Positions 1-6,900 of a DNA stretch of 13,621 nucleotides are shown here, piece after piece (within the stretch, counting starts at the first letter, position 1; the number at the start of each line of letters is the position of its first letter). Origin of the DNA: Deltaproteobacteria bacterium (GTDB lineage: Bacteria; Desulfobacterota; DSM-4660; Desulfatiglandales; Desulfatiglandaceae). The position numbers were made by a program, and so were the translations under genes. The notes under the pieces were generated by a model. It ran no database searches and was not told the origin of the DNA. It saw only the letters and a list, made by a program, of their open reading frames with translations. The stretch covers positions 1 through 13,621 of the forward strand of contig JAFDKD010000023.1 in NCBI GenBank assembly GCA_019307165.1, given 5' to 3'.

Positions 1-108
1 GAAGTGAATCTGATAACGCCCATAGCGATGGAGAAGGAGTTGCGCTTTGCCATCCGGGAAGGCGGACGGACCGTGGGCGCCGGCGTCATCAGCGATATCA
101 TCGAATAG
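1..108 (+). CDS. tuf: Elongation factor Tu, C-terminal fragment (5' truncated by window edge)
   Basis: The first 35 codons, open from base 1 to a TAG at 106-108, read as the extreme C-terminus of EF-Tu. They include the conserved domain-3 stretch LRFAIREGGRTVGAG and end in SDIIE. EF-Tu is the GTPase that carries aminoacyl-tRNA to the ribosomal A site. The C-terminal residues seen here belong to beta-barrel domain 3, which contacts tRNA and EF-Ts. The start lies outside the window. The stop is 9 nt before the rpmG start, so the two are surely co-transcribed. A second tuf begins at 13530, so the genome has at least two tuf segments in the same orientation about 13.5 kb apart. This copy corresponds to the one usually found upstream of secE-nusG. 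Confidence 0.96.
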   Translation, partial: EVNLITPIAMEKELRFAIREGGRTVGAGVISDIIE

Positions 109-117
109 GGGAGAACC

Positions 118-267
118 ATGCGGGATATCATTACACTCGCTTGCGAACAGTGTAAGAACAGAAATTACACGACAGACAAGAACAAGCGAAAGACACCTGA
201 TAAACTGGCGTTCAAGAAATATTGCCCTTCGTGCAGGACCCATACCCTACACAAGGAAACGAAGTAG
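118..267 (+). CDS. rpmG: 50S ribosomal protein L33 (zinc-ribbon form)
   Basis: This 49-residue protein begins MRDIITLACEQCKNRNY and is the usual length for L33, a small protein of the large subunit near the E site. Four cysteines in two CxxC pairs (C9/C12 and C36/C39) make it the zinc-binding 'C+' form rather than the cysteine-free paralogue that some bacteria express under zinc starvation. The ATG is preceded by GGGGAG at 108-113, which overlaps the tuf stop codon, so translation of the two is probably coupled. The order tuf-rpmG-(tRNA-Trp)-secE-nusG is common in bacteria. It is a real gene although it is very short. Confidence 0.96.
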   Translation: MRDIITLACEQCKNRNYTTDKNKRKTPDKLAFKKYCPSCRTHTLHKETK

Positions 268-284
268 CGCGGTTGAGACGTTGC

Positions 285-361
285 AGGCCAGTAGCTCTAA
301 CGGCTAGAGCACCGGACTCCAAATCCGGGTGTTGGGGGTTCGAATCCCTCCTGGCCTGCCA
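285..361 (+). tRNA. trnW: tRNA-Trp (anticodon CCA)
   Basis: A complete cloverleaf can be drawn. The acceptor stem is 285-291 with 351-357 (AGGCCAG/CTGGCCT). The D stem is 294-297 with 307-310. The anticodon stem is 312-316 with 324-328, with loop CTCCAAA and anticodon CCA at 319-321. The T stem is 334-338 with 346-350 (one G-U pair), with loop TTCGAAT. The discriminator is G358, as expected for bacterial tRNA-Trp, and the 3' CCA (359-361) is encoded. It lies 17 nt after rpmG and about 40 nt before secE with no promoter evident, so it must be processed out of an mRNA that also carries rpmG and secE. Confidence 0.98.
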
Positions 362-400
362 TTTTTTGAGGCATGGGCTGACGAATCAGGATAAATGGTA

Positions 401-802
401 ATGAAAAAGCCGAATCAAAAGCAGAAAAAGAAGCCGCGACAAAAAAAGAAGAAGCCCGCGAATAAGAAAGCGGCGGTCGTTGCGCGAACTGCGAACGTCC
501 CCGAGACCAAGGGGGATAAAGCCAAGGACGGGGTCGTTAAAGCGCGTACCGTTTCCAAACAGGCCGTCAAAAAGCCGGCTGACAAGAAGGGGAAAGAGGG
601 TTTCTTTCTTCCCCGATATGTCAATGTCACAACCCAGTTTTTGAGGGAAGCCAAGATGGAACTGAAAAAGGTGAAATGGCCCACGCGAAAGGAATTGCTG
701 GCTTCGACGGCCGTTGTTATCTTTTTATCGATCCTTATGGCTTTTTACCTCGGGCTTGTGGATTTCGGCCTTATCAAGATCATCAGGGCTATTGTCGGTT
801 AA
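401..802 (+). CDS. secE: Preprotein translocase subunit SecE with lysine-rich N-terminal extension
   Basis: SecE is the small essential membrane subunit that clamps the SecY channel in the SecYEG translocon. The conserved core is at the C-terminus: an amphipathic segment containing REAKMELKKVKWPTRKELL, then one hydrophobic helix (VVIFLSILMAFYLGLVDFG) and a short tail ending IIRAIVG. About 70 residues before it are extremely rich in Lys, Ala and Pro, look disordered, and have no predicted membrane segment. The protein is therefore a single-spanning SecE, unlike the three-helix E. coli form. ATG 401 is chosen because AGGA at 388-391 sits 9 nt upstream. The in-frame ATG at 395 would have only a 3-nt spacer and would add two residues. 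The extension is poorly conserved in general, and its role is unknown to me. Confidence 0.93.
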   Translation: MKKPNQKQKKKPRQKKKKPANKKAAVVARTANVPETKGDKAKDGVVKARTVSKQAVKKPADKKGKEGFFLPRYVNVTTQFLREAKMELKKVKWPTRKELLASTAVVIFLSILMAFYLGLVDFGLIKIIRAIVG

Positions 803-870
803 TTCCAGGCGGACCGTGAGCCGATGTCTGCGGTGGAAAAACACGGCGGATACGGCATTTTCTCCAAAAC

Positions 871-1419
871 ATGCGATTGGACGCTGTCGTGGATTTTAAA
901 TGGTACATCGTACATACCTATTCGGGATTTGAAAATAAGGTCAAGAGGAATCTGGAAGAGCACATAAAAACGCTCGGTCAGGAAGAATTTTTCGGCCGGA
1001 TACTCGTCCCGACGGAGCAGGTGGTGGAGTTGAGGCAGGGCCAGAAAAAGACCTCCTCCAGAAAATTTTATCCGGGCTATATCATGGTACAAATGGTCCT
1101 GAACGACTCCACCTGGCACACGGTTAGGAATACGGCCAAAGTGACGGGGTTTGTGGGCGGTTCCGTTCACCCTTCCCCGATTCCCGATGCCGAAGCGGAA
1201 CGAATTATTCAGCAGATGGAGGAGGGGGTTAATCGTCCCAAACCCAAATACAGCTTTGAAGAAGGCGATGAAGTTCGCGTGGTTGACGGGCCGTTCAACA
1301 ACTTCCAAGGCATGGTGGAGGAAATTAAACCCGATAAAGAGAAACTGCGGGTGCTCATCACTATTTTCGGGCGTCCCACGCCGGTTGAACTGGACTTTAT
1401 ACAGGTGAGTAAGATCTAG
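871..1419 (+). CDS. nusG: Transcription termination/antitermination factor NusG
   Basis: This 182-residue protein matches NusG. The N-terminal NGN domain opens WYIVHTYSGFENKVKRN near residue 11 and contains KFYPGYIMVQMV and the HTVRNTAKVTGFVGG stretch. A KOW domain starts near residue 129 (GDEVRVVDGPFNNFQG) and the protein ends in FIQVSKI. The NGN domain binds the RNA polymerase clamp. The KOW domain contacts either Rho or ribosomal protein S10, linking transcription to termination or translation. The start is less certain than the rest: ATG 871 is the first ATG in this frame after an upstream stop at 817-819 and has no clear Shine-Dalgarno, while GTG 889 would give a form beginning just before DFKWYIVHTY, nearer the usual NusG N-terminus. 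The gene lies 68 nt after secE and just before rplK, the standard arrangement. Confidence 0.97.
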   Translation: MRLDAVVDFKWYIVHTYSGFENKVKRNLEEHIKTLGQEEFFGRILVPTEQVVELRQGQKKTSSRKFYPGYIMVQMVLNDSTWHTVRNTAKVTGFVGGSVHPSPIPDAEAERIIQQMEEGVNRPKPKYSFEEGDEVRVVDGPFNNFQGMVEEIKPDKEKLRVLITIFGRPTPVELDFIQVSKI

Positions 1420-1438
1420 GGAGTCAGAGGTTTTAATC

Positions 1439-1864
1439 ATGGCAAAAAAAGTTATGGCTTCGGTCAAGCTTCAGGTTAAGGGAGGGCAGGCGAATCCGTC
1501 ACCGCCCATCGGCCCCGCGCTTGGGCAGCATGGCGTGAATATTGCTGAGTTCTGCAAGGCCTTCAATGCAAGGACCCAGAATCAGATGGGCACGGTGATC
1601 CCCGTCGTGATCACGATTTACGCCGACCGCTCCTTTACGTTTATTACCAAGACACCGCCCGCATCGATCTTGTTGAAACAGGCGGCCAAAATCGCGAAAG
1701 GCTCTTCCGAACCCAACAGAGACAAGGTTGGCGAGGTCACGCGAAGTCAGGTCGAGGAAATTGCCAAGCTCAAGTTCGAAGATCTGAATGCCTGGGACAT
1801 GAAAGGGGCCGTCAAGATCATTGAAGGCACGGCCAGGAGCATGGGCATCACGGTAAGCGGATAG
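1439..1864 (+). CDS. rplK: 50S ribosomal protein L11
   Basis: The 141-residue protein is the usual L11 length. It carries the N-terminal proline-rich PSPPIGPALGQHGVNI segment, which packs on 23S rRNA at the thiostrepton-binding GTPase-associated centre, and the C-terminal RNA-binding domain containing GTARSMGITVSG. L11 forms the base of the L7/L12 stalk that recruits translational GTPases, and it is needed for RelA activation in bacteria that have RelA. The ATG follows AGAGG at about 1426-1430. The nusG-rplK gap is only 19 nt, so no separate promoter fits there, unlike E. coli, where the L11 operon has its own. I could not identify an L1-binding leader motif upstream. Confidence 0.98.
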   Translation: MAKKVMASVKLQVKGGQANPSPPIGPALGQHGVNIAEFCKAFNARTQNQMGTVIPVVITIYADRSFTFITKTPPASILLKQAAKIAKGSSEPNRDKVGEVTRSQVEEIAKLKFEDLNAWDMKGAVKIIEGTARSMGITVSG

Positions 1865-1934
1865 GAACCGCTTGCTCCGGACCGGCAGGTGCGGGGCGAG
1901 TTCGAAGAGACGGTTTCGGGAAGGATATAGGGAC

Positions 1935-2642
1935 ATGGTCTGGAGAGGTAAGAAATATAAAGAGAAGGCTCAGGCTGTTGACCGGCAGCGAAAATATGAA
2001 TTTCGTGACGCGGTCCAGGCGGTCTTGGATAGTGTTTATGTCAAGTTCGACGAGACGGTGGATCTTGCCGTTCGCCTGGGTGTCGATCCCAGGCATGCGG
2101 ACCAGATGGTCCGGGGGACCGTGGTCCTGCCCAATGGTGTGGGCAAGGATGTCTGCGTAGCCGTCTTCGCCAAGGGCGAAAAAGAGAAGGAAGCCCGGGA
2201 CGCGGGAGCTGATTTTGTCGGGTCGGACGACCTCGTGGAAAAAATCCAGAAGGGGTGGCTCGATTTTGACAAAGCGATTGCAACACCCGATATGATGGGT
2301 TCCGTGGGCAAGCTTGGACGAGTTCTGGGGCCGCGAGGTATGATGCCTAATGCCAAGTTGGGCACGGTTACCTTCGATGTTGAAAAGGCAGTTAAAGAGA
2401 TAAAAGCGGGGAAAATCGATTTTAAAGTGGAAAAAACGGGGATTGTTCACGCTCCCGTTGGTAAGGTTTCGTTCGGACCGGATAAACTGCTGGAGAACGT
2501 CGCTTCTTTCATTGATACCATCATGAGATTGAAACCACCTGCGAGCAAAGGAACCTATCTTAGGAGCATTGCCATTTCAACGACAATGGGTCCGGGAATC
2601 AAGATCGATCCCGGGAACGTGAAGGATCTGCTTAACTCATAG
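1935..2642 (+). CDS. rplA: 50S ribosomal protein L1
   Basis: This 235-residue protein is L1, which forms the mobile stalk that helps release E-site tRNA. In many bacteria it also represses its own operon by binding mRNA. The L1 signature GKLGRVLGPRGMMPNAK is at residues 125-141, and the C-terminal end (MGPGIKIDP..) is also typical. The reading frame is open further upstream to 1872, but homology begins with VWRGKKYKEKAQAVDR. ATG 1935 is therefore chosen, with GAAGGAT at 1919-1925 as a plausible ribosome-binding site. The 70-nt spacer from rplK has no evident promoter. The next gene, rplJ, is separated by an untranslated leader. Confidence 0.97.
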   Translation: MVWRGKKYKEKAQAVDRQRKYEFRDAVQAVLDSVYVKFDETVDLAVRLGVDPRHADQMVRGTVVLPNGVGKDVCVAVFAKGEKEKEARDAGADFVGSDDLVEKIQKGWLDFDKAIATPDMMGSVGKLGRVLGPRGMMPNAKLGTVTFDVEKAVKEIKAGKIDFKVEKTGIVHAPVGKVSFGPDKLLENVASFIDTIMRLKPPASKGTYLRSIAISTTMGPGIKIDPGNVKDLLNS

Positions 2643-2682
2643 TCCGTATCGATACATTCATTTTGAGGATCGATGATTGCGG

Positions 2683-2717
2683 GTTTCGGGCCCTCAGCGT
2701 GATTTGAGGCCCGAAAC
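2683..2717 (+). promoter_or_regulatory. Strong hairpin in the rplA-rplJ spacer
   Basis: GTTTCGGGCCCTCA (2683-2696) pairs with TGAGGCCCGAAAC (2705-2717), giving 13 base pairs with one bulged C and an 8-nt loop. It starts about 40 nt after the rplA stop. No T-run follows, so it does not look like an intrinsic terminator. An mRNA-processing or stabilising hairpin separating the L11 and L10 parts of the transcript, or part of a larger L10 leader fold, is more likely. Outer pairing of TTGAG (2663-2667) with CTCAA (2717-2721) could extend it. Confidence 0.6.
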
Positions 2718-2771
2718 TCAAGGATCGTGCCCCTCGTTAGACAACCATGCGTGGGCATTGAATACAAGGTC

Positions 2772-2853
2772 AAAGACAGTAGGTGCCTGATCGTTTTGCG
2801 CCATAAACGGCGTTTAGCGGCGAGGGCTTAATCTGAAAAGAGCCTACCGAGAC
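2772..2853 (+). promoter_or_regulatory. L10 ribosomal protein leader (autoregulatory element)
   Basis: The segment has the hallmarks of the conserved bacterial L10 leader. AGACAGTAGGTGCC lies on the 5' side, TTAATCTG and GCCTACCGAGA lie on the 3' side, and GTAGG (2779-2783) pairs with CCTAC (2843-2847). An inner hairpin CGCC/GGCG (2799-2802 with 2809-2812) sits between them. In the known system the L10-(L7/L12) complex binds this structure, which mimics its 23S rRNA site, and represses translation of rplJ and rplL. The element lies 73 nt before the rplJ start, as expected. The identification rests on motif recognition, not a covariance-model search. Confidence 0.88.
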
Positions 2854-2926
2854 CGATGTAATGGAGATTTATCGCATCGCATCTCTGCCTTTGACACATG
2901 TTATGTCGAGCGGAGAGGAGGTGAAT

Positions 2927-3451
2927 ATGGATAAGCAGCAGAAAAAAGTATTTGTGGAAGAACTTCACGGCAGGCTCGAAAAGGTCCAAGGGGCCTTCTT
3001 AGTGGATTACAAGGGTCTTGATGTGGAAACCCTGAATCGTTTGAGAAATGAACTCAGGGACGCGGGTATCGAGTTTCAGGTGGTCAAGAACAGGCTGCTC
3101 AAATTGGCCTGTGAAGAGACCCAGACCGCTTCGATCAAGGACCGGATGACGGGACCTACTGCAATCGCCCTCGCTTATGAGGACGTTGTGGCCCCGGCCA
3201 AAGTCCTGGTGAATTTTGCCAAGACCAACAAAAATCTGGAAATCAAGCACGGACAGGTTTCCGGCAGGGCATTGGAAGGCAAGGACATTAAGAGACTGTC
3301 CGAACTGCCCGGCAGGGAAGTGCTCCTGGCCCAGGCGCTGTCGGGTATGCAGGCGGTGCCGGCTTCGTTTGTCAGGGTCTTGGGGGGCGTTTTGAGTCAA
3401 CTTGTATACGTGTTGTCGGCAATCGAAAAGCAAAAAACGGCGTCCGCATAG
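2927..3451 (+). CDS. rplJ: 50S ribosomal protein L10
   Basis: The 174-residue protein is L10, the stalk base that binds 23S rRNA and, through its C-terminal helix, carries L7/L12 dimers. Recognisable features are FLVDYKGLDVETLNRLRNELR near residues 25-45, then FQVVKNRLLKLA, and the Ala/Val-rich C-terminal helix. The frame extends upstream to an ATG at 2861, but ATG 2927 is clearly right: it is preceded by an almost perfect Shine-Dalgarno AGGAGGTGA at 2916-2924, and the extra upstream residues do not resemble L10. Expression is probably controlled by the L10 leader just upstream. rplL follows after 34 nt. Confidence 0.97.
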   Translation: MDKQQKKVFVEELHGRLEKVQGAFLVDYKGLDVETLNRLRNELRDAGIEFQVVKNRLLKLACEETQTASIKDRMTGPTAIALAYEDVVAPAKVLVNFAKTNKNLEIKHGQVSGRALEGKDIKRLSELPGREVLLAQALSGMQAVPASFVRVLGGVLSQLVYVLSAIEKQKTASA

Positions 3452-3485
3452 GCCGCTGATAACATTTTTAAAGGGAGAAGTTATC

Positions 3486-3869
3486 ATGGCAGATATCACC
3501 AAAGAAGACGTTGTTGAGTTCATTTCAAATATGAGCGTTCTGGATCTTTCCGAATTTGTCAAGGAACTGGAAGAGAAGTTCGGCGTCAGCGCGGCTGCGC
3601 CTGTAGCCATGGCCGCTGTAGCGCCGGCTGCACAAGGAGCGGAAGAGGCCGCGGAGCAGACCGAGTTCGACGTGATCCTCACCGCCATCGGCGACAGGAA
3701 GATCCAAGTGATTAAGGCCGTCCGTTCCATCACGGGCCTCGGTCTCAAGGAGGCCAAGGCGGTGGTTGACGCCGTGCCGAGCCCCATCAAAGAAGGGGTG
3801 CCCATGGAGGAAGCCGAAGGTGTCAAGACGGAACTTGAGGAAGCGGGCGCCGTCGCCGAAATCAAGTAA
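3486..3869 (+). CDS. rplL: 50S ribosomal protein L7/L12
   Basis: This 127-residue acidic protein is L7/L12, present as several dimers on L10, where it recruits EF-Tu, EF-G, IF2 and RF3. It has the N-terminal dimerisation helices (residues 1 to about 33), an Ala/Pro/Val-rich flexible hinge (about 34-58) and the compact C-terminal domain beginning near EFDVILTAIGDRKIQVIKAV, with the conserved GLGLKEAKAVVD helix. ATG 3486 follows GGGAG at 3473-3477. An in-frame upstream ATG at 3402 overlaps the rplJ end and adds residues foreign to the family, so it is rejected. Confidence 0.98.
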   Translation: MADITKEDVVEFISNMSVLDLSEFVKELEEKFGVSAAAPVAMAAVAPAAQGAEEAAEQTEFDVILTAIGDRKIQVIKAVRSITGLGLKEAKAVVDAVPSPIKEGVPMEEAEGVKTELEEAGAVAEIK

Positions 3870-3882
3870 CCTGATCGTTAAC

Positions 3883-3914
3883 GCCTGCCGCGGCGAAGAC
3901 GACGTCCGGCAGGC
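3883..3914 (+). promoter_or_regulatory. rplL-rpoB intercistronic hairpin
   Basis: GCCTGCCG (3883-3890) pairs perfectly with CGGCAGGC (3907-3914) around a 16-nt loop. It lies 13 nt after the rplL stop and about 50 nt before rpoB. There is no T-run. In E. coli this same gap holds a partial attenuator and an RNase III site that set the excess of L7/L12 over RNA polymerase beta. A similar role is inferred here from position only. Confidence 0.6.
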
Positions 3915-3962
3915 TATGGCCGCAAGACGAATCGCCCTGAGCCACTACAGCGAGGAAATGCA

Positions 3963-6900
3963 ATGCCAGATGGAAATGGTATGACCGCGCGCCCGAGGCG
4001 CAGTTTCGGAAAGATCGATAAGGTCGTCGATATTCCCAGCCTCATCGATATGCAGAAACGCTCCTATGAGCGGTTTTTGCAGGGAGACACCCCTGCCGAC
4101 GAGAGAGAAGATGTGGGACTCCAGGGGGCGTTCAACAGCGTGTTTCCGATTCAGGACTTTGCCGGGACCGCTTCATTGGAGTTTGTCAGGTACGGCTTCG
4201 CGGAACCCAAGTACGATGAGGATGACTGCCTGAACAAGGGAATGAACTATGAAGCCCCCATCAAGTTGACCGTCCGGCTGGTGGTGTTCGATACGGATGC
4301 GACAAACGGGGTCAAAAGCATTCGGGATATCAAGGAGCAGGATATTTATTTCGGGACCATCCCCATGATGACGAGTCGTGGGACGTTTATTATAAACGGG
4401 ACCGAAAGGGTCGTTGTCAGCCAACTCCACCGATCGCCCGGGGTCTTCTTCGATCACGACAAAGGTAAGACCCACTCCAGCGGCAAGCTCCTGTACTCGG
4501 CACGAATCATCCCCCTTAGGGGATCGTGGCTCGACTTCGAATTCGATCCGAAAGACCTTTTGTACGCAAGGATCGACCGAAGGCGGAAATTCCCGGTCAC
4601 CATCCTGATCAAGGCCCTGGGATTTTCGGCGAGAGACATCCTGGAAGCATTTTATTCGACGGAAATCATCGGGATTGAAAGAGATGGGTGCTGGCGTGAG
4701 GCCAATGTCGATACCCTTTACCAGAAGCGGCTCACCAAGGAAATCGTCGATCCGAAAACCGGTGAGGCGATCGCCGAAAAGGGAGATAAGTATACCAAGC
4801 GCTTGAACCGCATTCTACAAACGGCCGGCATAACCCGTATTCCGATCAATCTGGAGGATGTCGCCGGTCATGTCATCGTAGACGATCTGGTGGATCCGGA
4901 AACCGGAGAAGTGATCCTCCAGGGTAATCTGTCTCTCACAATGGAGGTCCTGGAGGCCGCTCAAGAAAAAGGAATCGACAAGGTCGAATGCCTGGTCCTG
5001 GAGGCTCAGGGGGTGAGTACGACCATTCGGGACACCATGCTCCTGGACAAGATCGAATCCTCGGAAGAGGCCGTTCTGGATATCTATCGAAAAATGCGTC
5101 CCAGCAGCCCGCCGACCCATGAAGTGGCAGGCAATTTTTTCAACAACCTTTTTTTCAATCTCAACAATTATGATTTGTCCAAGGTTGGAAGGCTTAAACT
5201 GAATTACCGACTCGGCCAGGAAATTCCTCTTGAGCAGAGGACCCTGCTGAAGGAAGACATCATGGCCACGGTGACGGAACTCATTCAGCTGAAAAAAGCC
5301 GAAGCCGTAGTAGACGATATCGACAACCTGGGCAACCGCCGTGTAAGGGCCGTTGGGGAACTTCTTAAAAACCAGTACAGGATAGGTCTGGTGCGCATGG
5401 AACGGGCCATCAAGGAGAGGATGAGTCTGCAGGAGGTGGAAACCCTGATGCCGCACGACCTGATCAATTCCAAACCGGTCTCCGCCGTGGTGAAGGAGTT
5501 CTTCGGGACGAGCCAGTTATCGCAGTTCATGGATCAGACCAACCCGCTTTCGGAAGTGACCCATAAACGAAGACTGAGCGCCCTGGGCCCGGGAGGCCTG
5601 ACAAGGGAACGCGCCGGATTTGAGGTCAGAGACGTCCATCCCACGCACTACGGCCGGATTTGCCCTATTGAAACCCCGGAAGGACCCAATATCGGCCTCA
5701 TCGTGTCATTGAGCACCTATGCGAGGGTGAACGAATTCGGTTTCATCGAAACCCCCTATCGCCGTGTAGACGATAAACGCGTAACGGACGACATCGAATT
5801 CCTGTCGGCGCTGGATGAAAAAAAATATCCCATTGCGCAGGCCAATGCGCCGCTGGACGAAAAAGGCCGGTTTCTGAGAGACGAAGCGGCCGTAAGGATT
5901 GAAGGCGAGGCCGCCAAGATTCCGGTGGATGAGGTTAAATATATGGATGTTTCCCCGGATCAGCTGGTCAGCGTTTCCGCCTCGCTGATCCCTTTCCTGG
6001 AGCATGACGATGCCAACCGGGCCTTGATGGGGTCCAACATGCAGCGCCAGGCCGTCCCTTTGCTGAGGGCTCAGGCGCCGCTGATCGGCACAGGTCTGGA
6101 GCATGTGGTGGCGCGCGATTCGGGGATTTCCATCGTGGCAAAACGCTCCGGCGTGGTTGAGAATGTCGATGCATCGCGTATCGTCATCAGGGCTACGGGT
6201 GAAACGGGACCCGATGAGCCGGAAGTGGAGATCTACAAGCTTCTCAAATATAAAAAGTCCAACCAGAACAGCTGCTACACGCAAAAGCCCATTGTCAAGG
6301 TCGGCGAAAACGTGGCGAAGGGGCAAATCATCGCTGACGGTCCCGCATCCGAATTGGGTGAACTGGCACTGGGGCAGAATGTGATGGTGGCGTTCATGTC
6401 CTGGGGAGGATACAACTTCGAGGATTCCATCCTCATCAGCGAACGTGTGGTCAAAGAGGATGTCTATACATCCATTCACATCGAGGAATTTGAAGTGGTG
6501 TCCCGGGACACCAAGCTCGGCAAAGAGGAAATCACCCGAGATATCCCGAATGTGGGCGAAGAAGCCCTTGGCAACCTGGATGAGAGCGGAATTATTAAAA
6601 TCGGAGCGGAGGTGGTTGCAGCGGACATCCTGGTGGGAAAGATCACCCCTAAAGGCGAGACCCAGCTGTCTCCCGAGGAGAAACTCCTGAGGGCCATTTT
6701 CGGAGACAAGGCCGGGGACGTAAAAGACACGTCTCTGAGGGTCCCTCCCGGGGTCCAGGGCATTGTCATCGATGCAAAGGTGTTCTCCAGACGAGGGGTG
6801 GATAAGGACCAGCGTAGCATGTTCATAGAGAGCAAAGAAACCGCCAGGCTCCAGAAAGACATGGAGGAAGAACTGGATGTTCTGACCCGCAGCGCGCGGG

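Noticed and set aside
351..367. GC-rich acceptor strand of the tRNA followed by T6 as a terminator
   Set aside because: The pairing is the tRNA acceptor stem itself, the T-run is short, and secE follows at once with no promoter of its own.
1861..1934. Extended rplA start at 1872
   Set aside because: The 21 extra residues do not resemble L1, and the homologous N-terminus begins at ATG 1935.
2891..2919. TTGACA at 2891-2896 as a -35 box for rplJ
   Set aside because: No -10 box occurs 16-18 nt downstream; that place is occupied by the ribosome-binding site, and a start there would leave almost no leader and bypass the L10 leader.
5538..5540. Thr526 of RpoB (E. coli Asn518 position) as a rifampicin-resistance allele
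   Set aside because: The principal resistance positions (D524, H534, S539) are wild-type, and one substitution at this variable position is likely lineage variation.
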